Shown: positions 11,228 to 23,482, counted from the first letter of the stretch. The stretch is 64,000 nucleotides of DNA from Aquilaria yunnanensis (GCA_039654915.1 CM077600.1:43508492-43572491); one strand, 5' to 3'. Translations and numbers: made by a program. Notes: generated by a model from the letters alone, not told the origin.

Positions 11228-12860
11228 CTAGCTACATGACTTGATATCGGAATAATCAGAGGCATCAAAATCCTCAGTCCCGAAGATCTCATCCAAGGGC
11301 CAGGAGGGTTCCAACTGATCTGCAGGAGCTCCACTCGCAGGGTCCGTAGTCAACATTAACGACGCATCACTCACGAACTCCTCCTGCCGTGTGAAATTGG
11401 ATGATGGACTGCTGCTACTGGTGAGGGTGACGCCCACCATGGGCACCGGGTCGCTGCTCACTTTCAAGCCGGCTATCAGAAAACGCTGATGATGTGCGAG
11501 CAAGGCGGGGCTGGCCCTGCCCATGTGAGTTGACTCGTCACAAGTCTTGCACAACAACGCTCTCTCCTCCAAGCAGAACACGTACCCACTCCTTTCCTGC
11601 ACACACACACACACACGTTAGTTAGACATATGGTAATTGTATCTTTGGATGAATCGAAGGCATGAAGGCCTTACACACACACACACACATACATATATAT
11701 ACACATACTAGGTGTATTTGTCCCACATGTTATAGCGGTTCAATCTCTAGTACCATTTTATATAAATATAGTAAAATTATCATTAAATAATAAAGTGTAG
11801 CAATAAAGACTGGAAAAACAATTAATTAAAGTTTGAGCAATTAAAACTATGTTTAACCATTAATGATAAGAAATTCCACGAAACAAAAAATTTGAGATTT
11901 GGAATTGACATAAAATCAAAGTCTAAGCTCTTTACAATAATTTTTTTAGATTAATAGGGTAAATGACACGATTTGTTAGCAATTAGAAACTGTGTTCAAC
12001 CATTGAAAAGAAAAGTAATAAAAAATAATACGAATTGGGGGTTTAAACACAAAATTCAAAGCAATTAAAAGTGAATTTAAGCATAGACAAGCTATAGCAA
12101 CCAAAGGTTTTGTACATAAGATATAAATAGCCTCCGCACAAAAAGTAATGTTTAAGCATTGATACAAATGTCAAAAGAAAGTTTTAGGACTAGCAGAATA
12201 AATGGAAATACTACAGTTAGTAATTGATTCAATAAATACAGAGAGAGAGAAGAATGACCAACATGGAAAATAGATAAAATTTAGGGACTGAAATGAAAAC
12301 AATCGAGAGCTCAAGGACTAAAATAAATTTAAGCAGAAAAAATGCCAAAAAAGCACAAAAATTGGAGAAAGTCTTTATAGTTTTTATCTTAGGCAAGTGC
12401 AGTCTCCAAACGTGCAAATTTATCGACCTCACCACCACCCTAGTAGCACCCTCGCATGTCTCTAAAGGCTTGATCATCAGATGGAATAGTTCAAGGACCA
12501 AAATGAAAGAAAAGGAATCTATAGAGAGCTAGAAAGGGAGTTAGACCATTACTTTAAAAAAAATTAAAAAAGAAAAAAGACACTGTTTATGAATAGCAGT
12601 TGGAGAGGAGTACTTTCTGTACGCACCTTGCAACGGTCGCACAAGGGAAGATTAGAAACGGCGGATCCGGAGGACAGAGAGAGGGAGGGAGAGCGGGAAG
12701 AGGTGTTGAGTTTGAAGAGAGAGAGACGGTGGTGCCTGGAGGAGAGCTTGTTAGCGGCGTGAACCCTTTGGTCACATTTCCGGCATAAAACTGCTTCGTC
12801 TGCACAACATAGCACCTCTGCCTCTTCTCTTTCGCACACTTCACACTTTATTTTCACCAT
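11228..12860 (-). CDS. Double B-box zinc-finger protein (BBX20-23-like, subgroup IV)
   Basis: Two exons, 12860-12627 and 11596-11228, with a 1030-base GT-AG intron, encode 200 residues. B-box 1 is residues 6-44 (CEVC...CCADEAVLCRKCD..VH..NKLSSRH). B-box 2 (CDRC...FCLEERALLCKTCDESTH...HH) is split by the intron just after CDRCK. There is no CCT domain. Family knowledge: subgroup IV BBX proteins act in the nucleus in HY5/COP1 light signalling; members around BBX20-23 usually promote photomorphogenesis. A Ser-rich linker of about 22 residues separates the boxes, longer than I expect for the group. The C-terminus is acidic (WPLDEIFGTEDFDASDYSD), a likely activation segment. The upstream in-frame ATG at 12947 is rejected because similarity begins at MVKIKCEVC and the TATA lies in between. 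Confidence 0.9.
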
Positions 12861-12928
12861 TCTTCTGTTCTTTATTATATATATGTAGCATAGCAAGCAG
12901 TCTAATTCTTCTTCTGAAGCAACCAAGC

Positions 12929-12943
12929 TATATATATATATAA
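12929..12943 (-). promoter_or_regulatory. TATA box of the B-box gene
   Basis: A TA-repeat (TTATATATATATATA on the minus strand) lies about 70 bases upstream of the ATG at 12860. A CT/GA-rich leader follows it. Position and composition fit a core promoter. Confidence 0.5.
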
Positions 12944-15273
12944 GCATTTTTCCTCATTTGTATTGTATGGCTTCATCCACTTGCAATTGATTGTACTAGA
13001 TTGTAGAGATGAGAAGATGGCATGGGCAGCGTGATGGCCTTCATTCTTTTCCCATAACTATTGAATATTGCTGGAAAATATCCAATATGCTGAGGCTTGA
13101 TTTTATGGACCCCAAATATCATATACGTACACGAGTCTGTTAGTGCAACTCAAGTTGCCATGTTATCTTCCGATATAATCGATTCCTGAATATTATTATA
13201 ATAGCCTAATTAAGTCATAAGACAAGGGAAGGTTGACCTGATCACTAAATTAAAGAGAAGGAACTCCATCCAAAATGTATATTATTTTTAGTTTTTCCGT
13301 CAAGTCCACTACAAGATAGATTCAAGAAAACAACTTAGACAAACGACTGAAATTTAGTTGCTAAGACTATTCATTCGTTCTCAAGAATTTCCCTTAAAAT
13401 AGGTGACTGAAAGGCAAATGAATAGTTCAGTTGCAGGCCTTTAGTTGCTCTTTGGTTGCCATATATAGGACTTCAAAGTTTTTACCTTCAGTCATCATTC
13501 AATGGTATTTGGATTTAGGGTTTGAGCTTTAAAGTTTTGAGTTTTGCGTTTCTATGATAGTTAGGATTTAGGGTATCAAGCCATCAATTCCAAATATTAG
13601 GACAATTTTTAAGTTTAAGCTTGATAAAGCTTAGCTCAAAACATCTCAATTTAAGCTCAAGCTACCCAAAAAAAGCCCGGATTGAACTAGTTAATTATAG
13701 TCCTAATCTCATTGTGTGTGTGTGTGTGTGTGTGTCATTATTTAAACAAGGACATTTTTCAACTATTTGTTTATCAACTATCGGGCAATTGATAATTATC
13801 AATGCGTTAGACCATTGATAACGTAATATAAAGTTTACTGAAGGTCAAAATCATTAGTAATTTATCAACAGTCAAAACCATTGATAAGTTACCAACGGTC
13901 AAACCCATCTCTTGCACTTCCTCTCTCATTTCAACTTGAGTTCTTGCCGGATTTTGGAGAGATGTGGCATCGTTATCGTAACAATGAATTTTCTAGTGGT
14001 GATGCCATCAACCAAATTTTTCTTTTCCAATTTTTTTTTTCATTTACATTTTTAGTTTCTTTATTTCCTCCTCTTTAATTTTCTCTAAAGTTATTTCTTC
14101 AAACAATTAATTGATTTTCATATATCTGGCTTTAAGTTTGAGTTAAATTTTTTTTCTAAAAAAAAAATTGTTTTGTTTGCATGGTTTTGATCTTTTTGTT
14201 ATTTTCTTTAATTCCTTCTAAAAAAGTTTCTTTAAAAACATAACTGGTTTTTGTAAATCGAACTTCAAAGTTTTGAAGCCCAAATTAAACATTTGTTATT
14301 CTAGGTTTCGCACCAATTTTTTTTGTTTTTTGTACTTTTCCTTTGGAGTGTATTATTGATGGGTTAGAGACAAGTGAAATGTATTCGGTGGTGGTAACAA
14401 AGGTGGTAGTTGGTCAGCCGACGAGCAGCATATGGAAGCCAAATGCCTCAAATGATTCCAAGTCGACAAGTGGGTTAAAAAACATTTCTTTGCTTTGTAC
14501 TTTTTTGTTTCCTAATATTTGATTACTAATATCAATTGATTACTTCTTCCATGAGCTAAGATATGCTACTGCCGACCTTCGTCCTGCTGCAACATAGCAG
14601 GCTTACATGTTGGTATACATTTTGATGTTACTACAAAAAGTCCAATCTTGAACCATTGGTAATGGCTCTACATTTGGTCATTGATACATCAATTACTAAT
14701 GAATGGATTACCAATGGTTATACTTTGGTAATTTCAAAATTACCAATGCTAGACTGCTGGTAGCAATCATTGGAAAATGGTCAAATTTTAGCAGTGTGTA
14801 ATTAAAGGTCAGGGTCTCTAGGGTTTAGGATTTAGGGCTCGGGTCCTTTAAGGTTTTGGGTTGTTAGTTTTTAGGCTCGAGCTCATTAGATTAAAGTTTA
14901 GGTTTTATTAGGATTTGAAACTTATGATTTAAGCGGCATGGTTTAAGGTTTATAGTTTTTTTTTTCAATGCTAATAAAATTTATTACAATTTAGGGTTTA
15001 GTTCCAACTCGACTTGTTTATTTACAATACCCCCGATCTTACCAAATGAGTGTTTCGAGTATTTTTAAGGTTTAGAGGTTCAAAGGTTTAGGGTTGGGTG
15101 GTAAATGAACTATTCAAGCTCAAACTTGGTTTTCTTCTTATCGAACTGAGCTTAACGAGCCTTGAACTTGAACTCGAGTTTCATTTTAGGTTTGAAACCT
15201 TTAATGAATCAAATTTTAAACTTGGAGTATTTGGGCTCAAACTCTTAATGATCCTAACGACCATAATATTATA

Positions 15274-16340
15274 CTACGTCCATCCTAAATTCTTTGCTCC
15301 ATTTCAGTTTTTTGAAATAATTTGACTTGAATTTATTTATATTATTATTTGTTAAATTTTTTTAAAAAATTTATATTTAGATATTATAAGAATTATAGTT
15401 TTTAAATGGCAAAATGGGCATATTTGTCGTTGCCGTCAGTAACATATCAAAACTTGTTGACAAAGCGATGATGTGGTAGTATTTTATCAATGTGGAACAC
15501 ATGTGAAGGCACGTGTGAAAATGGCAAAAAGGAAAATTTGTTATATGGTCACTCAATTTGTATTTTTTTCCTACTTTTCACTTTAATATTTTATCTCTAA
15601 CACTAGAGCCATCATCTTCAACTTGTCTTTCTTAACCAATTGGAAACGGAACGCAAAAAAGGTGCATTGACAAATTCTTCCACCACGATTTTCGTTCAAA
15701 TAGCTCACACAACTACCGCATTTTCAACCCCAGGCTTAGCTCTAACCGCAACAACCCAAGCTCATAAATTTGCTCAACTCCAGCAGCATTAATTATTGGA
15801 CAATTGTTGCTTGCCAACAGTGATTGCTGGCCAATTGTTGCTTGTCATGTCTCGTGTGCGATTTGCCATCATTAGACAACCCCCCACTTTGTTTGCCTCT
15901 CCTGAATGTCACCACCGTCACTAATGTCAAAACTTAATGGAAAATATGCTCCATTCTGAAAACATTAATAGTAAAGCTGCCTGCTTAAAAAACACAGATG
16001 GCAAAGATGGCCCATATTGGCTGATGTGGCAATGGATGATCCACCTCACCCCCACTCTAATGAAATATTGTTTGTGATAACAAAATATTCATACCGTTAA
16101 CTGCCATAATAGTAAATATTCCCCTATTCTAAAACATTGATGGTAAATATGCTCATTTCAAAAATATTAGTGGCAAATTTCTATGTAATAGAACTTTAGT
16201 GGCAAAACTACTCTGAGTCCTATACTTTAGTGGCAAAATTCCCCCTTTTGACATTTTTAAATGTAATTTTTTAAAATTTTTTATCAAATAATAATAATAA
16301 ATAAATTTAAGTCAAATTAAATTGAGCAAATATAATAAAT
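15274..16340. repeat. Old Stowaway-like MITE split by a later insertion
   Basis: The left arm starts CTACGTCCATCCTAAATTC after a TA at 15272. The right arm (…AAGTCAAATTAAATTGAGCAAA near 16300-16330) matches the Stowaway copy at 16371-16603. The two halves are separated by the element at 15408-16253. The outer right end is eroded. Confidence 0.5.
15408..16253. mobile_element. Mutator-like non-autonomous element with 9-base target duplication
   Basis: An 846-base insertion is flanked on both sides by TTTTTAAAT (15399-15407 and 16254-16262), the 9-base duplication expected of Mutator-like elements. Termini begin GGCAAAATGGGCA and, inverted, TGTCAAAAGGGGG, so the terminal repeats are imperfect. 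Near the right end the phrase 'actttagtggcaaaa' occurs twice. No coding sequence is recognised. Confidence 0.6.
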
Positions 16341-16370
16341 AATTATATTATTGGGTAGCCTAAGTAATTA

Positions 16371-16603
16371 CTCCCTCTGTCCTAAAATTTTTGCTTCATT
16401 TATTTTCGACAATTAATCTTGAATTTTTTATTTTCAACATTTTAATACATAAATGAAAAATCCTTATATATGAATAATAAATTAAGATATATAATTTCTA
16501 AATATATTTTTTTTAATTTTTTCTAACAAACAATAATATGAATAAATTTAAGTCAAAATACACCAAAAAGTCAAATTGAGCAAAAATTTTAAGACAAATG
16601 GGG
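16371..16603. mobile_element. Stowaway-type MITE (Tc1/mariner-derived)
   Basis: A 233-base element. It starts CTCCCTCTGTCCTAAAATTT, and its right end inverted reads CCCATTTGTCTTAAAATTTTTGC. It is flanked by TA on each side (16369-16370 and 16604-16605). Terminal sequence, size and TA target site are all characteristic of Stowaway MITEs. Confidence 0.8.
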
Positions 16604-17639
16604 TATTATCGGGCTCCAAATTCATTGGTCCACTAACTCATTAACCAATCCAATTGAATCATAGTTCCCTTAGTTGTCCTCTACCCACAACCCACCTTCC
16701 TACCATGAGCCTTTGACTTAACTTTAAACAAAGTCCCATCAGTTGAAGTCAAATTCAAACTTTGAAGTTACTCACCTCACTCGCATCGCATCTACCACCT
16801 ATGATCGAATGCTCATTGCACATGCACACCCACCTACGAGAAGGCAAAAAGCTTTGACAAGATGGAGCAACGAGCTAAAGATTGAAAAGGATTTCAAGGT
16901 AAGAGATCTTAGGGGAGAACTGCCTCCAAGCAAATGCTTATCATCCAGAAATATGATGACTTCTTTATGGGGTTCGTAGAGGACCAGCCATTGGTTCCCT
17001 GTAACAATCGTTATTCTGTCACCTCGTCCACAACTGACATTGGCGTTGAAGAAAGTTCTGAAATCGTTTATATACATGATAAAAAAGTGCTCGTTGGGGA
17101 TGATAGAAAAAACAGTATTGCTTCAATGTAACATTTGCATCGTGAATCAGTTTTTAGATTGTGATAGTGGAGCATAGCAAGTTCGGGCGGTGAGTTGAGA
17201 GATTTGTTTAGATCCAGTACTGGTGGTTAAAGCCTATCAAGCTCACAAACCTTGCCCGAACTACCTCCAAGCCAAGCTCGAGCCTTATCTATAAAGCTAG
17301 TCAAACTTGAGCTCAAGCTTGAGCCTATCCCAACATGAAATGAGCTGAGCTTGAACTTTGCCTATCCGTGCTCGATTCGGCTCAATACCACCCTAGTTTA
17401 GGGTTTAGGCTTGAGGGGCTCAAGATTAGGGTTTAGGGCTCATTTTTAAACTCAAGCACAATAGAGCCCATGTCAATAAATCTTAATTTCCTTGATCTTA
17501 ATAGAGCTCATCTTGATAAGTTTCAATTCGGTCTCAGTTAAGCTTGGCAATTCGAGAAAGACTTACCTTGTTTACACCCATAATTAATCTCATCACATAA
17601 GCCGTGTGTGTTTAAGGTTTAGGGTATTAGGCCCTTTAA

Positions 17640-17745
17640 TACACACACACATATGTATATGTATACATGTATATATGTATATGTATTATTGTACATACAT
17701 ATATACATATGTATGCATATGAATACTCATATATAAATATATGTG
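17640..17745. repeat. CA/TA microsatellite
   Basis: An alternating purine-pyrimidine tract made of (CA)n followed by imperfect ATGTATAC-type repeats. It lies within the CACTA element. Confidence 0.7.
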
Positions 17746-18886
17746 TTCATTTGTGAGCCATGTGTGTTTAGGGTTTAGTATCAAACTTTTTAAGTATATA
17801 TGTATATTTACATATACATCTAAATAAAATGATCATACTTAAAGAAAAAAAAGCTTTTTACTTGAACATAGCCACTGAAAGGTGACTATATTTGTAGATG
17901 GAGTGACTACCTTCATAAAAGGCATAAGCCGTAGGACTAAAGTACAACTGACTAGTTCAATTGCTGTATCAACTAGTATGAATAACTGAGATTCAATCAC
18001 TCAACACGTGAAATTATAGAAAAATCCAAAAGAGTGACTTGGGACATTCTTGACCTTTCAAGCTCATTCAATCGCTCCTTAGTAGGTAAATTCGCCATAA
18101 TTGTCAAAACTCAAGATTGCTCAATTCAACTTATCACTTCTTATTCAAACACTTTCAACCCCCTCTTTTCATCTTTCAAAAGCTCGGCCGACTTGTTTCT
18201 GCTAATGGATCTATGTTGTTTCTCTAATCGCTTCTTTATTTAATTTGGTTAGTTTTTATGCATTATTTCTTGATTTTTCCATAATCTCAGCTAACCTTAA
18301 TGGAATTTCTATGATATTTGCAAATTCACCTTTAATCAGTTCAAAATATGTCATGCCCAAGCCTTGCTAGCTTTCAATTTCCATTAATATTTGCGGATCA
18401 AGGAAGAAAGGAAAGAAAAATCATGACCGGCCATAGCTTGAATTAGTGGAGAGGTTGTTAATGAAAAATATTTGTTTTACTTAATTATCCTGTATTAAAT
18501 TGACTTTTTTATTTTCCTTTAATTAATCTCATTGCAATATTTATTTAATTAAGTTACCAATCTATTTAAAATAATTATAGCCATTATCAATTTATTTACA
18601 ATAATTATACAATTTGTAATTATAATATCTACAATTAAAATAATTAAAACCTAAACCTCAAGCAGCGACTCAGGCTTTAGTTGCTAAGATGGTGGATTGA
18701 ATAGCTCAGTTGCTACTTTTGCAAACTTTAAAAGGTTTAGCGTGACTAACTTTGGTATTCGCCTTTTAGTCGTTCAATTAAAGTGACTAGAAAAATAGTG
18801 ACTAATACTTCAGCCATAAAAAAAGACCTTTTCTAACTGATGAGCAACTGGAGTAGCAATCGCTTTTTTACTCCAACCTTATAGTG

Positions 18887-20195
18887 ATCTAATGATACAG
18901 ATTATAAAAGAAAATTATGATTATTTCAAAAGCTTAAAGAATAGCACAATTTTTTATGTTTTGCTTCCTAATGGCGCCCTCAAATATGTATAAGTTATTT
19001 AGGCCAAATTTAAAAGAATTTGTATTAGAGACTTTTGTTTATTTAATTTAGGTTTGACCCTAAATATATGTAATTACGTAAGTTTAGGGTTGTTTACCTT
19101 TTTCCTTTTTATTCTTGATTCTTATATAAAACCATGCCTTTATTGTACATTATATTAACTAATACACTAATGGTTGATGTGATGCTATGAATAGTCCCGC
19201 CCCTGCTACAATAACCTTTTGTTGTTGTTTTTTTTTTTTTTTGCATTTGATATTTTTTGCCCTAAAATTATTTTTTGGGGAAGTTTTTTTTTTTTTGTCT
19301 TTTGGCTATTTTCCCTTTCTTTTTTTGTTTTTTTTTGGCTGAAAAATGATAAATTGCAAAATTGATCCTTTATTTATTTGCTGTGATATCTTCATACTTT
19401 TTGGTCGTCAGACTTTCAAAATATTTAAAATAGGCATTTTACTACTTTCTCATAAACTTTTGATTATTGTGTTTTAGGCCTCTAACTTTTATTAATAGCC
19501 CTTAAGGCTCTAATTTCTCTTGAAAGCTCAAATTCACTACATTAATTTTATATCATATATTTTTTATTTACTAAATTTATTACTATCACCTTCCAATCAT
19601 TTTAATTTTTTTAGATCTTTTAGATAAATTATATCTTATTTTTGAACTCATAATTTTTTTTTTAGTATTTTTTCCTATAAGTATAATGGGTATGAAAAAT
19701 TGTATTTTCATTGACACGCCGGTCACAATATCTAATACAGTCTATACAAGAAATATAAATTATTTTGCTCATATTAACATGAAAAAAAAAATGGCAAACA
19801 TTTTAAGAAAGAGGAGTAGACCGAAGAGGGCGGCCACCTATATATAAAATGACTAGTATAACTGTAGGGTGGCTGGAGGTAGTGGAAAACGAAAATTGAA
19901 GCAGGGTGGAAATAAAATTGGGCAAGAGGCCACACCAGAGTGCCAGGAGGGGCTAGCATAGAGCTAACCTAGTGATGGAAGAATGTAGAAGGGTTGGGTG
20001 GGGGGTATCGACTCGACCAGACAAGACGAACTGGACCACCCACAGAGGGGGGCTGCTGGTTTAGGGCAGGAAGGGGTACTGGACGCTTAAACGCCACGCA
20101 TCACCCATCCCCCTGCAGCCTGCACCACACCTCGCCACCAGCCCACTCACTGTGAAATGCTACGCTGCAGCTGCAGGGTCAAGGTCAATCCACAC
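18887..20195. other. Intergenic region, T-rich, no gene seen
   Basis: Long T runs occur at 19220-19340. A stretch near 19350-19540 resembles 36780-36960, suggesting a half-preserved dispersed repeat. The last 250 bases are GC-richer without a recognisable exon. Confidence 0.5.
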
Positions 20196-20202
20196 ACCAT
20201 TA

Positions 20203-21027
20203 AATTACGGCCTAAATACCTAATACCTCCTTAAACTATATAGTTTGCCTCTTAAATTTAAAAGGAAAGAACACATCAAAATAACCCTCCAACTATGAAA
20301 ACTATAACACTTTACTCATTTCATTTGACCCTATTACTCGTTCACATGCTCTCCAGTGACACGCATTCCGTCAGTTTTATAACTGTACCAAAACCTGAAT
20401 GCACGTATTTAGAACATCATGGCCAAAATTTCCAAAACACATAAATTTAGGGATCCATATTGCAATTAACTCCAATACGATCACCATTGACTACACTCAT
20501 CATAGGTCGCGGGTCTGAACTTGGGTTCTCCTCTTCCGGCAACAATCGCCGACGGTTCGATCCCCACATCGGTTTTTTTCGTACTGGACAATATCGTGGT
20601 GGAGCCCTGGCGGCAGTCGAGCTCACCATGATCCATCTCTTCCTCTCCTTATTCGATGACCGACGGTAGAGCGATCATATGGCGAGTGGCGGGTGGAGGG
20701 TGACGGGTTTGTGATTCCAAGGTCTTTTTCCCCTCTAATCGATGGTTTTGGTAGATAATTTGGTCGGTCAACTCAGATTGGTTCAGTTAATGGACAAAAT
20801 CGTGGTGGAGGTTCAAATTGGTGTGGGTTGTGGACGACGAGTTGGTGATGGTGGCTTAGAAGAAAGATTAGCTGCAAAAGAGAAGAATTACGACCTTTAG
20901 CGGCTGTTAAAGGGTCATAGATTCCTAACAATTTGAGGGACCGGGACGGATGCGTTCTATAATTAAGATAGTAAAACACTGTAGTCACTATTGTTCAGGG
21001 AGCAATACTTTAGGGCCGTAAATCACT
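20203..21027. mobile_element. Mutator-like element with gene-like interior
   Basis: The left end (TTACGGCCTAAATACC, then CCTCCTTAAACTAT) is mirrored by the right end read inverted (TTACGGCCCTAAAGTATTG, then CTCCCTGAACAAT). Arms are at least about 50 bases with gaps. The interior (about 20500-20720) is distinctly GC-richer than the arms, as in Pack-MULEs that have captured host DNA, but I do not recognise the donor gene. A clean 9-base target duplication is not visible. Confidence 0.5.
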
Positions 21028-21769
21028 AATTCATGATCTCATCTTGCTAGCTAGCTAGTTGAGCCTTCCCAGTTCCCACTCCGTGGCCACCGCCTTGCTT
21101 CTTCTTATATTCCTGGGCTAACTTTGTTCAAGACTTTGTTGCCAGCCCAGGCATGCTTTTCAACTATGTCGGTCCATGCCTGGATGAAGATGGACTACCT
21201 GAAAATGACCCACTACGAACTGGGTCATATTTCTTGATACAAACATCATGGCTCTGTCTTCAAGATCTTCGCCTTCACGGCAAGACAACTTTCAATTAGG
21301 ACTGTCAACGGATAAGAAGTGCTATCAGAAATTGACTTAGTCATACATGAGCACATACTCAATATTAATACAAGCGTATAAAATTGTGAAAAAAAAATGT
21401 AAGAATCTTCCTCAGAGTTTCGTCCAAGTCATCTTGTCTTGATGTTACAATGATACATAGTCGTAAGTACAAGTAGCTAAGTCAATTAAATTATTTTGTA
21501 AACTATTATATTACCCATGTGTGTCTGTGTGTGTGTGTATGTGTAGGATATAAGGCAGGGTAGGCCTAAATTTACATCCTATCAATATCCACCAGGTACA
21601 ATAAAAAAATAAAATTCATATTTACTCTAAATTCATTTAATTGTAAAAAAAAAATCTCCTTCATCAAATAAAATATAATAGGATATCCATTGGGCCAAAT
21701 ATCTGCTAACATCACTTCTTTCAGTCATATAAAAGCGTCTTCATTTCATTTAGTATTTGTATCTATTTG

Positions 21770-22868
21770 GGTTAATTACATTCACTGACCCGAATATTTT
21801 AATTATATTTCTGTTCTAACTCCAACTTCCATTTATTCATTGCATCTCCCTAACAAAGTTAAATTTTTTCATTTTGGACTAACCTCATAATCCTGGACAA
21901 AAATTGCCATGTCATCATAGGATTAGAGGGAAAAAAAGTTAAGATTTAGCCGCTAAAAACTTTCCTCCACCAAAAAAATCTTGAAATTTTTTATCTAATA
22001 ATTCAATCAACCCCTCTCAACTGCTACTAATCCTACTTCTAATTCTCTCTTATCCAACCCATCACCGTCACCCCATGTCATCGCTCTCGGCACCGCTAGC
22101 CACCAAACACGCCAAATGGGTGGGTAGATCCATCATTTTCCATTGCTAGCCTCTCGACGTAGATTCCCATTTGCAATCCACCACCTCTTGCTGTTGTTCT
22201 CAGGAAACCTCCATCGTCCTACTTCGCCTCTCTCTTGGGCTACACGCTTGTGACGTTGACCCGACGAGCCTCGTCCCCTCATCATTATCTTCCTCCTCCC
22301 TTTATCTTTCTTTGTCATCTCATCCACCACCTTATGCCCATCATTCCTTACCCTCCCAATCGGCCGCAGACAAGATAGGGTCGAGTCGACGAAGACGGAA
22401 GCATACGGGAAAAGTCTCAGCAATTTGATGAAATGTGCAGATGGCAGACCTAGATTTGATTGGCGGAGGGGGTTTGGTTGACATGTGGGATGTCGCAAAA
22501 AGAGAGGGTGAAGGTGGAGGAGGAAGGTGAGGATGAGGTAGGTAGCGACGGCGATGGCGAGGAAGATGCGGCCCGGCGACTGAGGTTGCGAAAGAGGGAG
22601 GGAAGTGGCGGTGAGAGAGATGAACGGTCAAATTGTTGTGGTTTTTGTAAGATTTCAAAGTTTTAAAGTTTTTTTTGGTAAAATAAATTTTTAAAGAGTT
22701 AAAACATGCTTTTTCCACTGCAATCCTTTGATGACCTAATGTTTTCCGTCTAAGAAAAGTTCACAATGGAACTTTCTTACCGCATTAAGGAGGTAAAATT
22801 AACAAAATGAAGATTGGGGTTAGAATAGAAATATAATTCAAATGTTAGGGTCATAAAAAGTAATTAAT
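21770..22868. mobile_element. Mutator-like element with long terminal repeats and GC-rich interior
   Basis: The left arm (GGTTAATTACATTCACTGAC, then AATTATATTTCTGTTCTAAC) is mirrored by the right arm inverted (ATTAATTACTTTTTATGACC, then AATTATATTTCTATTCTAAC), over roughly 100 bases or more. Flanks ATCTATTTG and CTGTATTTG match at 7 of 9 positions, an aged Mutator-type target duplication. The interior (22040-22640) has a strong CT strand / GA strand bias and open frames on both strands, but no family resemblance, so a captured gene fragment is likely but unidentified. Confidence 0.6.
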
Positions 22869-23233
22869 CTGTATTTGTTCGCCTTTTTATTTTAAGAAAT
22901 ACATGCTACTAATAGTCACTCCATTTCGTCAGCATGGAAATAAAATATCGTTACTAATTACTACACTGGTAGTTCAAAATTTTGAAATTCATCAAAAGTA
23001 TTTTTAATAATTCGTTTTTTCCCAGAATTTCATGCCCTTATTTTATTCTTGTATATTGTAATCGTAATCACGGAACTTCATTCTTTATTTTTCAGGAAAA
23101 GTTAAGTGGAAATTGGAAAACTAAGAAATGTTGAGATACGGAACCAGAAAAAACGACGTCGTTTGAGCGATAGCGAAAATCATGAAGACTCTGGAACATG
23201 CAGGAACACTACAGTACTGGGAAGCAAAAGCTA

Positions 23234-23297
23234 GAATGTTCGCCATTTCCCTCCCACCCACAGAAGGAGAAGCTTCAGGATTTTCAAGAATCCCTTC
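23234..23297 (+). promoter_or_regulatory. Heat-shock-element cluster
   Basis: GAATGTTC at 23234-23241 and GAAGCTTC at 23269-23276 are perfect inverted nGAAnnTTCn units, with another GAA just 5' of the second. TTCAAGAA follows at 23283-23290 with a further TTC at 23295. All lie within 75 bases of the TATA box, as expected for heat-shock-factor control of the gene downstream. Confidence 0.75.
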
Positions 23298-23303
23298 GCC
23301 CTC

Positions 23304-23317
23304 CATATATATATATA
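23304..23317 (+). promoter_or_regulatory. TATA box of the ER small heat-shock gene
   Basis: CATATATATATATA lies immediately after the heat-shock elements and about 165 bases before the ATG, implying a leader of about 130 bases. Confidence 0.65.
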
Positions 23318-23482
23318 CTTCAGCCGCTTCCTCTCAAGCAGCAAACAAGAGGTGACAAAATCGGCAACTATATATCTCTGCATTTCACATCGATCGATCA
23401 AACATAAACTCTTCCTGATTTGCATTTGCTGCTGCAGGTTTTCGGTTAACTCTCTGATCAGAGCAGGCATTAGCCAGCAACG

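Larger units (their letters stand above)
13307..18886. mobile_element. Degenerate CACTA (En/Spm-type) element with nested insertions
   Basis: The left end reads CACTACAAGATAG at 13307. The right end is the inverted CACTATAAGGTTGGAG ending at 18886. Subterminal short motifs of the TAGTTGCT and GTGACT kind recur near both ends (13360-13450 and about 17860-18030, 18660-18830), as expected for CACTA elements. The flanking triplets GTC and ATC match at two of three bases, so the target duplication has decayed or the ends are slightly misplaced. No TNP2-type transposase is visible, so the element is non-autonomous. It is filled with later insertions: a broken Stowaway with an inner Mutator-like element, another Stowaway, microsatellites, and pieces of a second CACTA-like family (13730-13910 and 14635-14800). 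Confidence 0.6.

Noticed and set aside
12860..12947. Upstream ATG extending the B-box protein by 29 residues
   Set aside because: The extension contains the TATA-like tract and no family similarity; homology begins at MVKIKCEVC.
16743..17131. Possible small gene inside the CACTA element
   Set aside because: Overlapping short frames on both strands with no recognisable domain; more likely element interior.
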